DNA of 64,000 bases from assembly GCF_000235405.2 (NCBI RefSeq), contig NC_017095.1:1327501-1391500 (forward strand). Direction: 5' to 3'. Numbering within the stretch: position 1 is the first letter of the stretch; each line of letters opens with the position of its first letter. The stretch is from Fervidobacterium pennivorans DSM 9078 (GTDB taxonomy: Bacteria; Thermotogota; Thermotogae; Thermotogales; Fervidobacteriaceae). The notes beneath the pieces are model-generated. The model had not been told where the DNA came from, searched no databases, and worked only from the letters and a program-made list of their open reading frames with translations. This document shows positions 43,004-51,754 of this stretch, one piece after another. The position numbers were made by a program, and so were the translations under genes.

Positions 43004-44761
43004 ATGGATTTCTTGGAAGTATTCCTTCAAGAATTGAATGAAAAAGGGCAAGAAGCGATAAAGTTAATTAAATCATTCATCGAAAACAAAGACCCGACTT
43101 CAATACATGAGATTTATCGCCTTTTTCATACGATAAAAGGCTCTGCAAGTCTCGTCGGTTTCGACAAATTTAAACAACTATTTCACAAAATCGAGGATTA
43201 CTTCAAACGGCAAATGAACGGTGAAGACGTGATAACAGAAGACTTCATGCTCAAGTTACTCACAGTGGTCCCAGAAGTCCTCAAAAAAGACTCTGACCTC
43301 ACAGACAACGAATTAGAACATTACATAGATATTATAGAAGGTAGAAAATCTCCATCGGAAGCAAAAGCTTACGTAACTACAAGCGAAACCATTCCTGCTG
43401 AACTACTGCAAGAGTTACTCTCAAATACACTTAGCGCAGAAAACAGTCTAATGCGTGAGGATACGCAAAACGCACTCCGCGAAATTCGACTCGTAAAACA
43501 AAAACTCGTATCTTTACTTGAAAATACTTTCTACATCAAGCTAAGGCAAGTTCTTGCAAACTTTGAAGTTTTGGTCATGCAAGAAGCCTTTTCGAACAAG
43601 AAAAAAGTAAAGTTTGAACTCCAAATAGGCGAAGAAAGAATCGAAAAGAAGGATTCTGAAATGCTTTTGAACATGCTAACCCACTTGGTTAGAAACGCTA
43701 TTGCGCATGGTATAGAATTGCCAGAGGAACGCACTAAAAAAGGAAAACCCGAGGTAGGGAAGATAATAATTAGAAGCTACGTGCAGGGTAACGAATTGTT
43801 CTTAGAAATTGAAGATGACGGAAGAGGATTGGAATTTGAAAAAATCAAGCAGAAAGCTATCGAAAAAGGGCTGGGTAATCTAAAACCGGAAGAAGTTATT
43901 TTTGTCCCAGGTTTTTCTACGAAAGACAAGGCAGACGAAACAGCGGGCAGAGGTATAGGGCTTGATGTTGTGAAAAACTTTGCAACAGCACGAGGCGGAG
44001 ACGTTGAAGTTGTTTCGGCAACAGGCAAAGGCACAAGATTTATCGTTCATTTCCCAATCAAGACCTTCTTGGTGAGAGTTCTCGTTTTAGAAGCTGATGA
44101 CTTGCGGTTCTGCATCGATTTACAAGATATATTGGAAATCGTCAGCAAAGCGGAAATCAAAGACGGTCAGCTCAAGCAGAAAGATAAATTATACGATATA
44201 ACATTCAGTTGTACATCACCGAGGTTTGCAGTTATTACAAAGAATAACAAAGCTCTCTTAGTGAGCAATTTAATAGGCATCTTCGACGGGCAGGTCTCTA
44301 GTGAAAGTTATGGCATGATAAAAGGTTTTGTAAAGAACATCTTTGTCTATCCTTTGCCAATAATATCACCGGAGCAATTCCTTAAACTCCAGAAACCTTC
44401 AGAAAAAGTCCGCAAAGTATTGGTTATAGACGATTCTGTGGTAACAAGAAATATACTCGGAAAATTCTTAGTGAACTTTGGTTACACCGTTTTCGAGGCG
44501 GAAAACGGGATTGAAGGTATCGAAGTATTTAAAAAGGAAAACCCAGATGTTATTGTGTGCGATGTTGAAATGCCTGGTATTGATGGCTTTGAGACAACAA
44601 GAAGAATAAGGGAGCTAAACAAGGACGTGCCGATAATAATCTTTAGCACTCTTACAAGTGAACAACTTTCTAAGGGATTAGAAGTTGGGGCAAACGCGTA
44701 CCTTTCAAAAGATGAACCACCTGAAAGATTGGTACGTTTGATTGAAAGGTTTATCCAGTAA
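43004..44761 (+). CDS. CheA-receiver hybrid histidine kinase
   Basis: 585 residues. HPt domain with IYRLFHTIKGSASLVG (phosphorylatable His42), a shortened linker/dimerisation region without a recognisable P2 (CheY-docking) domain (110-225), HATPase_c (HLVRNAIAHGIE N-box, EIEDDGRGLE G1, ETAGRGIGLDVV G2), a CheW-like P5 domain (about 360-455) and a C-terminal receiver (470-585) with VLVIDDS, acceptor Asp about 520 in VIVCDVEMPG, and the YLSK Lys. The domain order HPt-kinase-CheW-REC is that of FrzE-type kinases, which pass phosphate internally instead of to a free CheY. ATG 43004 behind AAGGGATGA. Confidence 0.93.
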   Translation: MDFLEVFLQELNEKGQEAIKLIKSFIENKDPTSIHEIYRLFHTIKGSASLVGFDKFKQLFHKIEDYFKRQMNGEDVITEDFMLKLLTVVPEVLKKDSDLTDNELEHYIDIIEGRKSPSEAKAYVTTSETIPAELLQELLSNTLSAENSLMREDTQNALREIRLVKQKLVSLLENTFYIKLRQVLANFEVLVMQEAFSNKKKVKFELQIGEERIEKKDSEMLLNMLTHLVRNAIAHGIELPEERTKKGKPEVGKIIIRSYVQGNELFLEIEDDGRGLEFEKIKQKAIEKGLGNLKPEEVIFVPGFSTKDKADETAGRGIGLDVVKNFATARGGDVEVVSATGKGTRFIVHFPIKTFLVRVLVLEADDLRFCIDLQDILEIVSKAEIKDGQLKQKDKLYDITFSCTSPRFAVITKNNKALLVSNLIGIFDGQVSSESYGMIKGFVKNIFVYPLPIISPEQFLKLQKPSEKVRKVLVIDDSVVTRNILGKFLVNFGYTVFEAENGIEGIEVFKKENPDVIVCDVEMPGIDGFETTRRIRELNKDVPIIIFSTLTSEQLSKGLEVGANAYLSKDEPPERLVRLIERFIQ

Positions 44762-44921
44762 TGTTTAAAACTGTGAGAAATTGTTGGGAAAAGGAAAATG
44801 TGAGAATTTCCGCGTGCAAGTTCTTGAACATCGTAGATTCTCAGCAAAGGACTAAAATAACTAATATGAATTACCTTTGCGATATCTTAAATCATAATTC
44901 GTTCAATCAGGAGAATGTTAT

Positions 44922-45515
44922 ATGGCAAATGCAAAGAAAGTAATTATCGTCGGTTCAGCAGGAAGTCCTTCGCAAGCTGTTGAGATACTAAAACTCGGTG
45001 AGAAATTGAATTTTCCTGTCATAGTTAATATTCATTTTACAAGTAGTGCAATAGAAACTTTTGCACAGCATATACGTTCTGAAACAAATCAAAAAGTCAC
45101 AATAGTAAAAGGACCTGTTTTCTTAGAACCTGGAGTATACATACCAGAAGGCGGAAAAGACTTGATTTTTCTAGGCAGTAATGCCGTTACTGTTGTTGAT
45201 GAAACCACTTCAAAAGAAACGATTCATCCTTCCATATCTATTCTGTTCAGTTCAATGAAGAAATTCGCCAATAAAGATTTCGTAGTAATAGTCCTTGGCG
45301 GGTTAGGGGGCGATGGTGCAGAACATGTTAGTGAGCTGAAAAAGAAAGGTGTCTATTTCATAATAGAAAGAACCCCGAAATTTCCATACCTCCCTGAAAA
45401 TATTGCTAAACAACTTGGAGAGCGGTACGAAAAACTGGAGATTGAAAAAATAAGGGAAATGCTTAAAATGTTTAACGCTGAGGCAAAACAACAAACAAAA
45501 GACACCAACGCATGA
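44922..45515 (+). CDS. Receiver-less CheB-type methylesterase domain
   Basis: 197 residues equivalent to the catalytic half of CheB only. VNIHFTSSAIETFAQHI holds the expected His (His38), FLEPGVYIPEGGKDLIFL matches the CheB PGxVYIAPGGxH strand, IHPSISILFSS matches PSVDxLFxS, and VLGGLGGDGAEHV holds the catalytic Asp (Asp131). The serine loop reads VGSAGSPS instead of GASTGG; Ser12 can serve as nucleophile if one residue is deleted. Without a receiver it cannot be switched by the kinase in the normal way. ATG eight bases after AGGAG. A 160-base gap separates it from the kinase gene. Confidence 0.82.
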   Translation: MANAKKVIIVGSAGSPSQAVEILKLGEKLNFPVIVNIHFTSSAIETFAQHIRSETNQKVTIVKGPVFLEPGVYIPEGGKDLIFLGSNAVTVVDETTSKETIHPSISILFSSMKKFANKDFVVIVLGGLGGDGAEHVSELKKKGVYFIIERTPKFPYLPENIAKQLGERYEKLEIEKIREMLKMFNAEAKQQTKDTNA

Positions 45516-45552
45516 AAAGTTAAAAAAATAAGGGTAAAGGTGGTGACAATAA

Positions 45553-46863
45553 GTGAAAAAGGTTCTTGTTGTTGATGATTCTGCAGTTTGGAGAACCTAT
45601 TTACAAAACCTTCTGGAAATTCACGGATACGCCGTTGAGGTTGCGAAAGACGGACTTGAAGGACTTAATAGATTTTTTTCTTTCCTTCCTGATACTGTTA
45701 TCGTAGATTACGTGATGCCAAAATTAAATGGTGTCCATTTCACACGATTTATCAGGAGCTTTAGTACATTTAAAAATGTTGGAATAATGATTCTCACAGG
45801 CGCTGAAGAAACTATAAACCCATTCTGGGCAAAGAAAAGTGGTGCTAACGCTTTTTTGAAAAAGACAGCATCACAAAGTGAAATAGAAAGAACGGTTTTA
45901 GAATTCGTAGCTAAACCATTCTCCATGGAATGGTCGAGAGAGCTTTACGCACTTCACATTGAGCCATTCGGAGAACTTGTTGATATACTTGAAGAAAGCC
46001 TTCGTGATTCAACTATAACAAAAGAAATTCTTCAACTTTCCGAGTACATTTACGACGAAAAACTGGTAATGAAGAAAATATACAACCTATTCACGGAGCT
46101 GTTTGAGTTTGATAACTTTTACGCTTGCGTCTCGACATACTCACATGCACGAGTTTATGCATTTGGAAACAAAGAGCTCTCAAATCCCAATTCGGTTTTC
46201 GAGAAAGCGGAAGAAATTAGATTCTTTAGTTATTTTAAATACATTGATGTTTACTATGAAGATACGGAACGAAAGATAGAAAATGCTATAGGGGAAGTGA
46301 TAACAAGAAAAGAAGAACCTATAGGTTTCATAATCATAGAAAATCCAAAAGTTCCAGAGGTTGCCGAAAGAATTCTTGCTCTTGCAAATTACAGTATCTC
46401 GCTGATTTTTGACCTGATAAACTATCATAAGCTACTCGGAAGTCAGAAAGAATTAGAAGAGATAACCGGGGCTTACGACAGGCATGCGATAACTGGAAAA
46501 ATAGTAAATTTAATCGATTTCTCAAAACGGAACCAACTGCCGCTTTCATTTGTCAGTATTAAGTTGCTAAACTTAAGAAAACTCTACACTTCGAAAGGCA
46601 CAGATTACACAAACCAACTGCTGAGAACCTTCGTCAAATTCCTTGAAGAGCAACTTTCCGATACTATCGCGAGGATAGAATTAGGCAAGTTCTTGGCTGT
46701 AATACTTGGAAAAAACGTAACACCAGTTCAAAAACAGTTAGAGTCATTCCAAATTATCTTTAATGAATCTGAAGAATATAAGAACTTAAAAGAAATTGAA
46801 GTGGAAACGAACCTATTTGTTTGGAATGGCGAAAGTGTCGGTGAAATCCTTGAGAAGTTGTAG
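45553..46863 (+). CDS. Response regulator with degenerate GGDEF output
   Basis: 436 residues: receiver domain (1-120, VLVVDDSAVWRTYL, acceptor Asp52 in VIVDYVMP, FLKK Lys), a middle region (130-300) that may be GAF-like, and a C-terminal part (300-436) that follows the GGDEF fold: ITGAYDRHAITGKI at the place of DxLTxLxNR, LPLSFVSIKLLNLRKL at the DxDxFK strand, and RIELGKFLAVILG where RxGGDEF should be. The metal Asp and the GGDEF signature are gone, so no cyclase activity is expected. GTG start behind AAAGGTGGTGA. The likely phosphate sink or output of the CheA hybrid. Confidence 0.8.
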   Translation: MKKVLVVDDSAVWRTYLQNLLEIHGYAVEVAKDGLEGLNRFFSFLPDTVIVDYVMPKLNGVHFTRFIRSFSTFKNVGIMILTGAEETINPFWAKKSGANAFLKKTASQSEIERTVLEFVAKPFSMEWSRELYALHIEPFGELVDILEESLRDSTITKEILQLSEYIYDEKLVMKKIYNLFTELFEFDNFYACVSTYSHARVYAFGNKELSNPNSVFEKAEEIRFFSYFKYIDVYYEDTERKIENAIGEVITRKEEPIGFIIIENPKVPEVAERILALANYSISLIFDLINYHKLLGSQKELEEITGAYDRHAITGKIVNLIDFSKRNQLPLSFVSIKLLNLRKLYTSKGTDYTNQLLRTFVKFLEEQLSDTIARIELGKFLAVILGKNVTPVQKQLESFQIIFNESEEYKNLKEIEVETNLFVWNGESVGEILEKL

Positions 46864-46907
46864 CAAAAAATAGACAGGTTATTAAACTTACAAGGAGGGA
46901 ACAGAGA

Positions 46908-48173
46908 ATGAAGAAGGTATGGCGGCTTTCTTGGAGTTACGCACTGACCGTTTCACTGTTCGTTATAGCATGGAGTAGTATATTGCTTACGATAATTATT
47001 CCACGTGTCAACAAAATAGTCGAACAAGTGAGCACGAAATCCTTCTTGCAAGAAGTCGTTTCAATCACAAATGCAGGCGTCTCACAAAAAGTCTTTGAAA
47101 GAGAACCAACTTTTGGTTATTACTATCTCATCGATGAAAACGGCATAACTGTTGAACACACAGATAAGCAAAAGGTAGGCTTGGATGTTAGGAAAGCTGT
47201 TCCTGGTCTGTTTGAGTATATACAGTCAAATAAGGTTGGAATCTACTCGTACACATACCAAGGTGTTAAACGATACGTCGCTTTTGCTTTCGATGGAAAA
47301 TACTATTTAGCTCATGCTGCTCGCCATGATGAACTATATGGTGAACTTGCAAGTTTCCTTTCAAGCTTTTTCAAATTCATTGTTCCAATACTTATCGTAC
47401 TTACCTTTGTAGCTGGCTTTTTCGTTGCGGAATTACTTCTGAAAAGGCCGAGGTATCAACTTCAAGTTTCAAACAACCTTGTGAGAAATATCTCAGAAAA
47501 TATCATTCATACATTCTCGTCTGTTTCTGAAATCAAGGCTATGGCTGAAAACACAGAAGGAGCAGCAACTCAGTTAGACCGTTCTCTTGAAGAGTTTGCC
47601 GCATATTTAGAAGAAAGTCGTGCAGAAACCGAGACAACAATCAACGGTCTCAACGAGTTCACCAACACCATCGAACAGATTACCGAATACACTTCAAAAC
47701 TCGCTATGCTTACGGAATCTCTTGGAAAATTAACCGATAAGATAACAGACATTTCAGATAGTATAACCGTTTTAGCAATAAACGTATCTATCGAAACAAG
47801 CAAACAGAACATTGATAGAGAAGGTTTATCAAGGATTGCTGAGATGATTATGGAACTATCCAATTCTGCACGCAATCTTGCAAAAGAGGGTAGACAGTCA
47901 CTTGAAAACGTAGAAAACATCGTCACATCAACAACACTTATAACAGAAAAAATCACCAAAAGACTAACTTCAGTAAGAGAATCACTCAATACTATCCTGC
48001 AAGTATCACAAGCATCTACAACGAACGTTGAGAAAATAGTGAACGCATCTAGGACTGCACACGAAGCAGTTGAGGAGTTGTACTCTGGAATAGAACAACT
48101 GGAAGAAGCAATCTCCAACATAAAAGATGAAATTGAAAGATTCAAAGCAGAACTGGAAAGGTTTGTTATTTAA
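46908..48173 (+). CDS. Divergent methyl-accepting chemoreceptor without HAMP
   Basis: 421 residues: membrane helix 1 (about 13-32), an extracytoplasmic domain of about 110 residues with a Cache/PAS look (FGYYYLIDENGITVEHTDKQKVGLDV), membrane helix 2 (about 148-172), then a coiled coil to the C-terminus. No HAMP domain follows TM2. The hairpin tip ITVLAINVSIETSKQ ... GLSRIAEMIMELSNSA aligns with the receptor consensus QTNLLALNAAIEAARAGE..GFAVVA.EIR.LAE.S but lost QTN, the EAARAGE core and several residues that contact CheA. ATG behind AAGGAGGGAA. Presumed input of this operon. Confidence 0.85.
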   Translation: MKKVWRLSWSYALTVSLFVIAWSSILLTIIIPRVNKIVEQVSTKSFLQEVVSITNAGVSQKVFEREPTFGYYYLIDENGITVEHTDKQKVGLDVRKAVPGLFEYIQSNKVGIYSYTYQGVKRYVAFAFDGKYYLAHAARHDELYGELASFLSSFFKFIVPILIVLTFVAGFFVAELLLKRPRYQLQVSNNLVRNISENIIHTFSSVSEIKAMAENTEGAATQLDRSLEEFAAYLEESRAETETTINGLNEFTNTIEQITEYTSKLAMLTESLGKLTDKITDISDSITVLAINVSIETSKQNIDREGLSRIAEMIMELSNSARNLAKEGRQSLENVENIVTSTTLITEKITKRLTSVRESLNTILQVSQASTTNVEKIVNASRTAHEAVEELYSGIEQLEEAISNIKDEIERFKAELERFVI

Positions 48174-48194
48174 TTATTTTTAGGGGGAAATTGA

Positions 48195-48836
48195 ATGGAC
48201 GAACAAGCAAAAAACATGGAGCATCACGGTGAATATGTGTTCTTCGAATATTCTCCAGTTTTCAGACGCATGGCTATTCTCCAAGCTTTGTCAGAAGGTA
48301 TAACAAAACATTCTGAATTAGCCTTGAAATCAGGGATCGTGCCTTCACTTGTGAATAAATACTTGAAGGACTTCGAGAAAGAAGGGTTAGTCGAAAAGGT
48401 AAATAGAACCTACAAATTAACTAACACAGGACTTATTCGGTTAAACTATCTGAGACTGGGTTACCTATCAGAAATTGCACAGATGTATAAGAATATCGAA
48501 CTCAAGTTCGCAGACATCTTCCTGAAAATCGCTGGCAAAAGGGACCTATGTATCTACGGAGCAGGTGTTGTGGGCAAATTGTTGGTGCATTTAATTTCAA
48601 CAAGGCAATCCCACAACATCGTTGCCTTCCTGGATGAGGATGAAAAAAAGATTGGAACCAAGATTGAGGGCATAGTTGTTTTACCTCTTGAAACAAGGAT
48701 TTCAGCCGATGCTTACCTTGTTGCTTCATTCAAAAATGGCGAAATAATGGCAAAAAAGCTACTTGAACGTGGTTATAGAAACGTTTACACCATTGAATTT
48801 TCAAAAGACAAGTTAAAACTTGTGTGGAAAGGGTAA
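48195..48836 (+). CDS. Winged-helix/Rossmann-domain regulator
   Basis: 213 residues. N-terminal winged helix (25-82: RRMAILQALSEGITKHSELALKSG, VNKYLKDFEKEGLVEKVNRTYKLT), a linker helix, then a Rossmann-like domain (107-205) with LCIYGAGVVGKLLVHLI (GxGxxG), NIVAFLDEDEKKIGTKIEG and ADAYLVASFKNG, similar to the nucleotide- or CoA-binding unit of Rex and PglD_N-type proteins. So a transcription factor that senses a nucleotide, CoA or sugar nucleotide. ATG behind AGGGGGAAA, 21 bases after the receptor gene. Confidence 0.72.
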   Translation: MDEQAKNMEHHGEYVFFEYSPVFRRMAILQALSEGITKHSELALKSGIVPSLVNKYLKDFEKEGLVEKVNRTYKLTNTGLIRLNYLRLGYLSEIAQMYKNIELKFADIFLKIAGKRDLCIYGAGVVGKLLVHLISTRQSHNIVAFLDEDEKKIGTKIEGIVVLPLETRISADAYLVASFKNGEIMAKKLLERGYRNVYTIEFSKDKLKLVWKG

Positions 48837-48842
48837 TGCAAG

Positions 48843-50174
48843 ATGGAAGAAAAAGAATACTTTGACAAACTTTTCTCAGGCATTCAGGATGATATAAAAG
48901 AGGAATTTTTAACGATAAAGCGACTGCACGAAGAAAATTTCTCAGAATACAAAGAGCAATTCACTGAAGTATTTTGGAAAGTTTACGAAGCCATTGCGCA
49001 GAAATTAGAAGAAACATCTCATATCGAACAAAAGCTTTTCATACGCCTTGGATTAGTTGACCCAAGGTATCTAACCAGAGAAGACTTAGAAAGAATCAAA
49101 GAATGCATATCATCAGCTTCAGACGACACCTTTTACTACGTTGATGAATGGCTAATTTCGGCGAAAAGCGGAAAAATACCACCATCAACCTTCGAAGAAG
49201 TCATTCAGGACCAGCAACAAGAAAAGCGCACATTCGATTACACATGGATTGAGAAAGAATACGAGAGAAAACTTTTTGAAAGGAGCATAGAGGAAGAAAA
49301 ACTGAGGGACCTTGTGAAAGGTGTGCAAGGCAAAGGTCCATACACAAAGGGTGTGTATACCATATTTGATGAGATAATTAAAAGTATTGGGAAACTCAAA
49401 AAACTGGATAACGATATAAAAACTTTGAAAGAAACCCTCGACAAAGCAAAAGAACAAACTTCATCAATTCAGCAAATACCACAAACATCGAAAGATACAA
49501 CCACTTCTCTTTTTACCGAACCACAAGTAATCAGGCAGATGGTTAAAAAGGCTATTGGGAAATTGGGCATCCAATATCCAGCACTCACGACAAATTACCT
49601 AAGGGAAGTCAATTCGATATTTTCAAAGAAATACTCACTAAAACTTTTCGAGGAATTTAAATTACTTGACCCAACAACATTGAAAAGAACGATAAAAGGA
49701 ACGGAAGTTTACATGCCACCTTATGTTATTTTGGTGCCAGGTTACGGAGAAAATGGTTTTTGCTGGGAACCTATTGAAGGGGTAAATATCTACGGACGAG
49801 GTCGAATTGTCGTTCCAATCTTCTCCAGAAAAGGCACAGACCCGTTTTTCCAAGCATTTGGAGAATACAGATGGAAACTAGAAAAGGAACTTTCGTTCGG
49901 CAGATGGATGGAAGAAGGACTGACAGGCGAATACTATCAGTACCTTCAAGAAAACAAACTGAAAGGTCAGCCAGCTGAATACTTCATTAAGGATTACATA
50001 CTGTGGATTTCAAAAGAATCAAACGGTATACAAAAACTCGATAAAACTGTCCGTGAAATATTCTGGCGTTACCTACCTTTTGATGACTCCATAAAAGAAA
50101 AGCTATCAAAAGTAAGCTATGTTTATCAACAACTCTGGGAAAAGGATTTGAGAAAAAGACAAAAAAACAAGTGA
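48843..50174 (+). CDS. Soluble protein of unknown function in the chemosensory operon
   Basis: Not recognised. 443 residues, no signal or membrane helix. N-terminal 150 residues are helical and acidic; a coiled coil at about 180-215; then a compact C-terminal half (220-443) with mixed strands and many aromatics (VILVPGYGENGFCWEPIEG, GRGRIVVPIFSRKGTDPFFQAFGEYRWKLEKE, RWMEEGLTGEYYQYL; quoted in part). It starts six bases after the regulator gene with AAGGG as SD, so the two are coupled. It could be the target or scaffold of the pathway. Confidence 0.72.
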   Translation: MEEKEYFDKLFSGIQDDIKEEFLTIKRLHEENFSEYKEQFTEVFWKVYEAIAQKLEETSHIEQKLFIRLGLVDPRYLTREDLERIKECISSASDDTFYYVDEWLISAKSGKIPPSTFEEVIQDQQQEKRTFDYTWIEKEYERKLFERSIEEEKLRDLVKGVQGKGPYTKGVYTIFDEIIKSIGKLKKLDNDIKTLKETLDKAKEQTSSIQQIPQTSKDTTTSLFTEPQVIRQMVKKAIGKLGIQYPALTTNYLREVNSIFSKKYSLKLFEEFKLLDPTTLKRTIKGTEVYMPPYVILVPGYGENGFCWEPIEGVNIYGRGRIVVPIFSRKGTDPFFQAFGEYRWKLEKELSFGRWMEEGLTGEYYQYLQENKLKGQPAEYFIKDYILWISKESNGIQKLDKTVREIFWRYLPFDDSIKEKLSKVSYVYQQLWEKDLRKRQKNK

Positions 50175-50234
50175 AGTTGGCAGAGATATAAAATCATCTG
50201 AAAAATCGAATACTTAAAAAGAGGAGGAGGAGTT

Positions 50235-51122
50235 GTGAAAAAAGGCAAACTTTTTAGGTCTGTATTTATTTTCGTTATCATACTTGCTATCGCTTCTGCT
50301 TTGTTTTTCTTTCTTAGAGAAGTCTTCTCAGGAAGACTGATTGTAAGAGATTACATCTTCCAAATTGGAAAGTTCCAACTCCGATGGTATAGTGTATGCA
50401 TTGCTACTGGGATATTCACTGGCTACTTCCTTGCCAGAAGAAGACTAAAGAACTACCCTATAACCCCTGAAGACCTCGACGAGGGTTTATTTTGGGGGGT
50501 TATATTTGGAATCCTCGGAGCAAGGGTATACTATGTTGCTTTTAACTGGTCGTATTACTCGAGATATCCTTCTGAGATATGGAAGATTTGGCATGGTGGT
50601 CTTGCGATACATGGAGCTTTTTTTGCTGCACTAATAACGATATACGTTTATTCAAAGTTGAAAAAAAGATTCAACTTTGTTCACGCTGCTGACCTTTTCA
50701 CCTCCGTTCTCCCAGTTGCCCAAGCAATCGGAAGATGGGGAAATTTCTTCAATTACGAAGCCTATGGAAGACCTACTAACTTACCGTGGGGAATGTTTGT
50801 GCCTCCGGAAAAAAGAATTCCCGGATTTGATATGAATACACATTTCCATCCCACATTCCTTTACGAAAGCCTTTGGGATTTGACTGTTTTCGTAATACTG
50901 TACTTCATCGTGGAAAAAAGAAAGAGACACTTTGGAGAAACAACAGCACTTTATTTAGTTCTATACTCCATTGGCAGATTTTGGATTGAGGGCTTAAGAC
51001 TTGATAGCTTAATGGCAGGTAATCTTAGGGCGGCACAGATAGTGAGTATGATTCTTATAATCTTCGGTGCCTCGTGGTATGCATACCTAATGGGAAAAAA
51101 TAAGAACGATGTTCAAAAATAA
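50235..51122 (+). CDS. lgt: Prolipoprotein diacylglyceryl transferase
   Basis: Attaches diacylglycerol to the lipobox Cys of prelipoproteins such as those at 57831-62361. 295 residues, seven to eight membrane helices, with LRWYSVCIATGIFTGYFLARRR, HGGLAIHGAF, the Lgt signature GRWGNFFNYEAYGRPTNLPWG (quoted in part: GRWGNFFNYEAYG), HPTFLYESLWDL and the C-terminal GRFWIEGLRLDSL. An extra hydrophobic helix (9-27) precedes the usual N-terminus. GTG start behind AGGAGGAGGAG, 60 bases after the chemosensory operon. Confidence 0.95.
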   Translation: MKKGKLFRSVFIFVIILAIASALFFFLREVFSGRLIVRDYIFQIGKFQLRWYSVCIATGIFTGYFLARRRLKNYPITPEDLDEGLFWGVIFGILGARVYYVAFNWSYYSRYPSEIWKIWHGGLAIHGAFFAALITIYVYSKLKKRFNFVHAADLFTSVLPVAQAIGRWGNFFNYEAYGRPTNLPWGMFVPPEKRIPGFDMNTHFHPTFLYESLWDLTVFVILYFIVEKRKRHFGETTALYLVLYSIGRFWIEGLRLDSLMAGNLRAAQIVSMILIIFGASWYAYLMGKNKNDVQK

Positions 51123-51305
51123 AGCTCAAGCTCAAAAATGAACTATTTCACACAAGTTTTTTACAATTTTAAAATTTTCTTGAACGTTTTTCGAGAATGA
51201 AAGGTCTAAATTTATGGAAAAGATATCCAAAGAGTTTCTTTACATTAGGTGTAGATTTAAAGGCGGGGTCTCCATCTTGTGGTAGCTCAGTTAAGGAGGG
51301 ATTGT
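51123..51305. other. Intergenic region, no clear signal
   Basis: 183 AT-rich bases between lgt and the next gene. I find no terminator for lgt, no RNA gene and no convincing promoter; a TTGAAC at about 51180 has no good -10 partner. Confidence 0.5.
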
Positions 51306-51677
51306 ATGGAGAACAGAGAAAAGATGTTGAGTTATGTAAAGTACGAACACGAACTTGAGACAGAATACCGTGAAAAACTTGCTGAAGCTAAGAGAAAGAG
51401 CGACGTTAGGGATGTCTTTGCAGAGTTTATCATAAAACTTCTCAGAAAAATTAACCCAGATATCCCTGCTTCTCTACAAGAACAAATTCGTTTTGATGAA
51501 AAGGAATTTCAATTTGAATTCGTTGATGAGCTCAAAAAAATTGTAGACGAACTTTCTGAAGGAAGTGATTTGAGGGCGATAATAAATAGAATGTATGAGG
51601 CGGCAAATCACAGATATAAAAAGATTGAACATGATGAAAATCTTGATTACTTTAGAATGGGCTACAATACAAAAAAA
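51306..51677 (+). CDS. Small helical protein of unknown function
   Basis: About 123 residues, highly charged and helical throughout (YVKYEHELETEYREKLAEAK, VDELKKIVDELSEG). No signal or membrane segment, no recognised family. ATG 51306 sits seven bases after AAGGAGGG; the frame stays open nine codons upstream. Ends with a TAA followed 40 bases later by a perfect 13-bp terminator. Confidence 0.65.
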
Positions 51678-51715
51678 TAAATTTCTCCCCCTCCCCATCC
51701 CCCAATAAAAGGCAT

Positions 51716-51754
51716 TGCCCCGTGTGTTGGACTCCAACACACGGGGATTTTTTC
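51716..51754 (+). terminator. Strong terminator
   Basis: Perfect 13-bp stem CCCCGTGTGTTGG/CCAACACACGGGG (51718-51730 and 51734-51746) with a three-base loop, then ATTTTTT. Ends the 51306 gene and probably the lgt transcript. Confidence 0.92.

Noticed and set aside
44761..44943. 60-codon frame between the CheA hybrid and CheB genes, starting in a TAATG
   Set aside because: Its ATG overlaps the kinase stop, but it has no SD of its own, its composition (Cys, Trp, Asn rich) is unlike the neighbours and no fold can be seen. The gap is better treated as non-coding until shown otherwise.
51262..51300. tRNA-like string GGCGGGG...GTAGCTCAG
   Set aside because: It resembles the start of a tRNA D arm, but there is no anticodon arm, T arm or matching acceptor strand, and it overlaps the SD of the 51306 gene.
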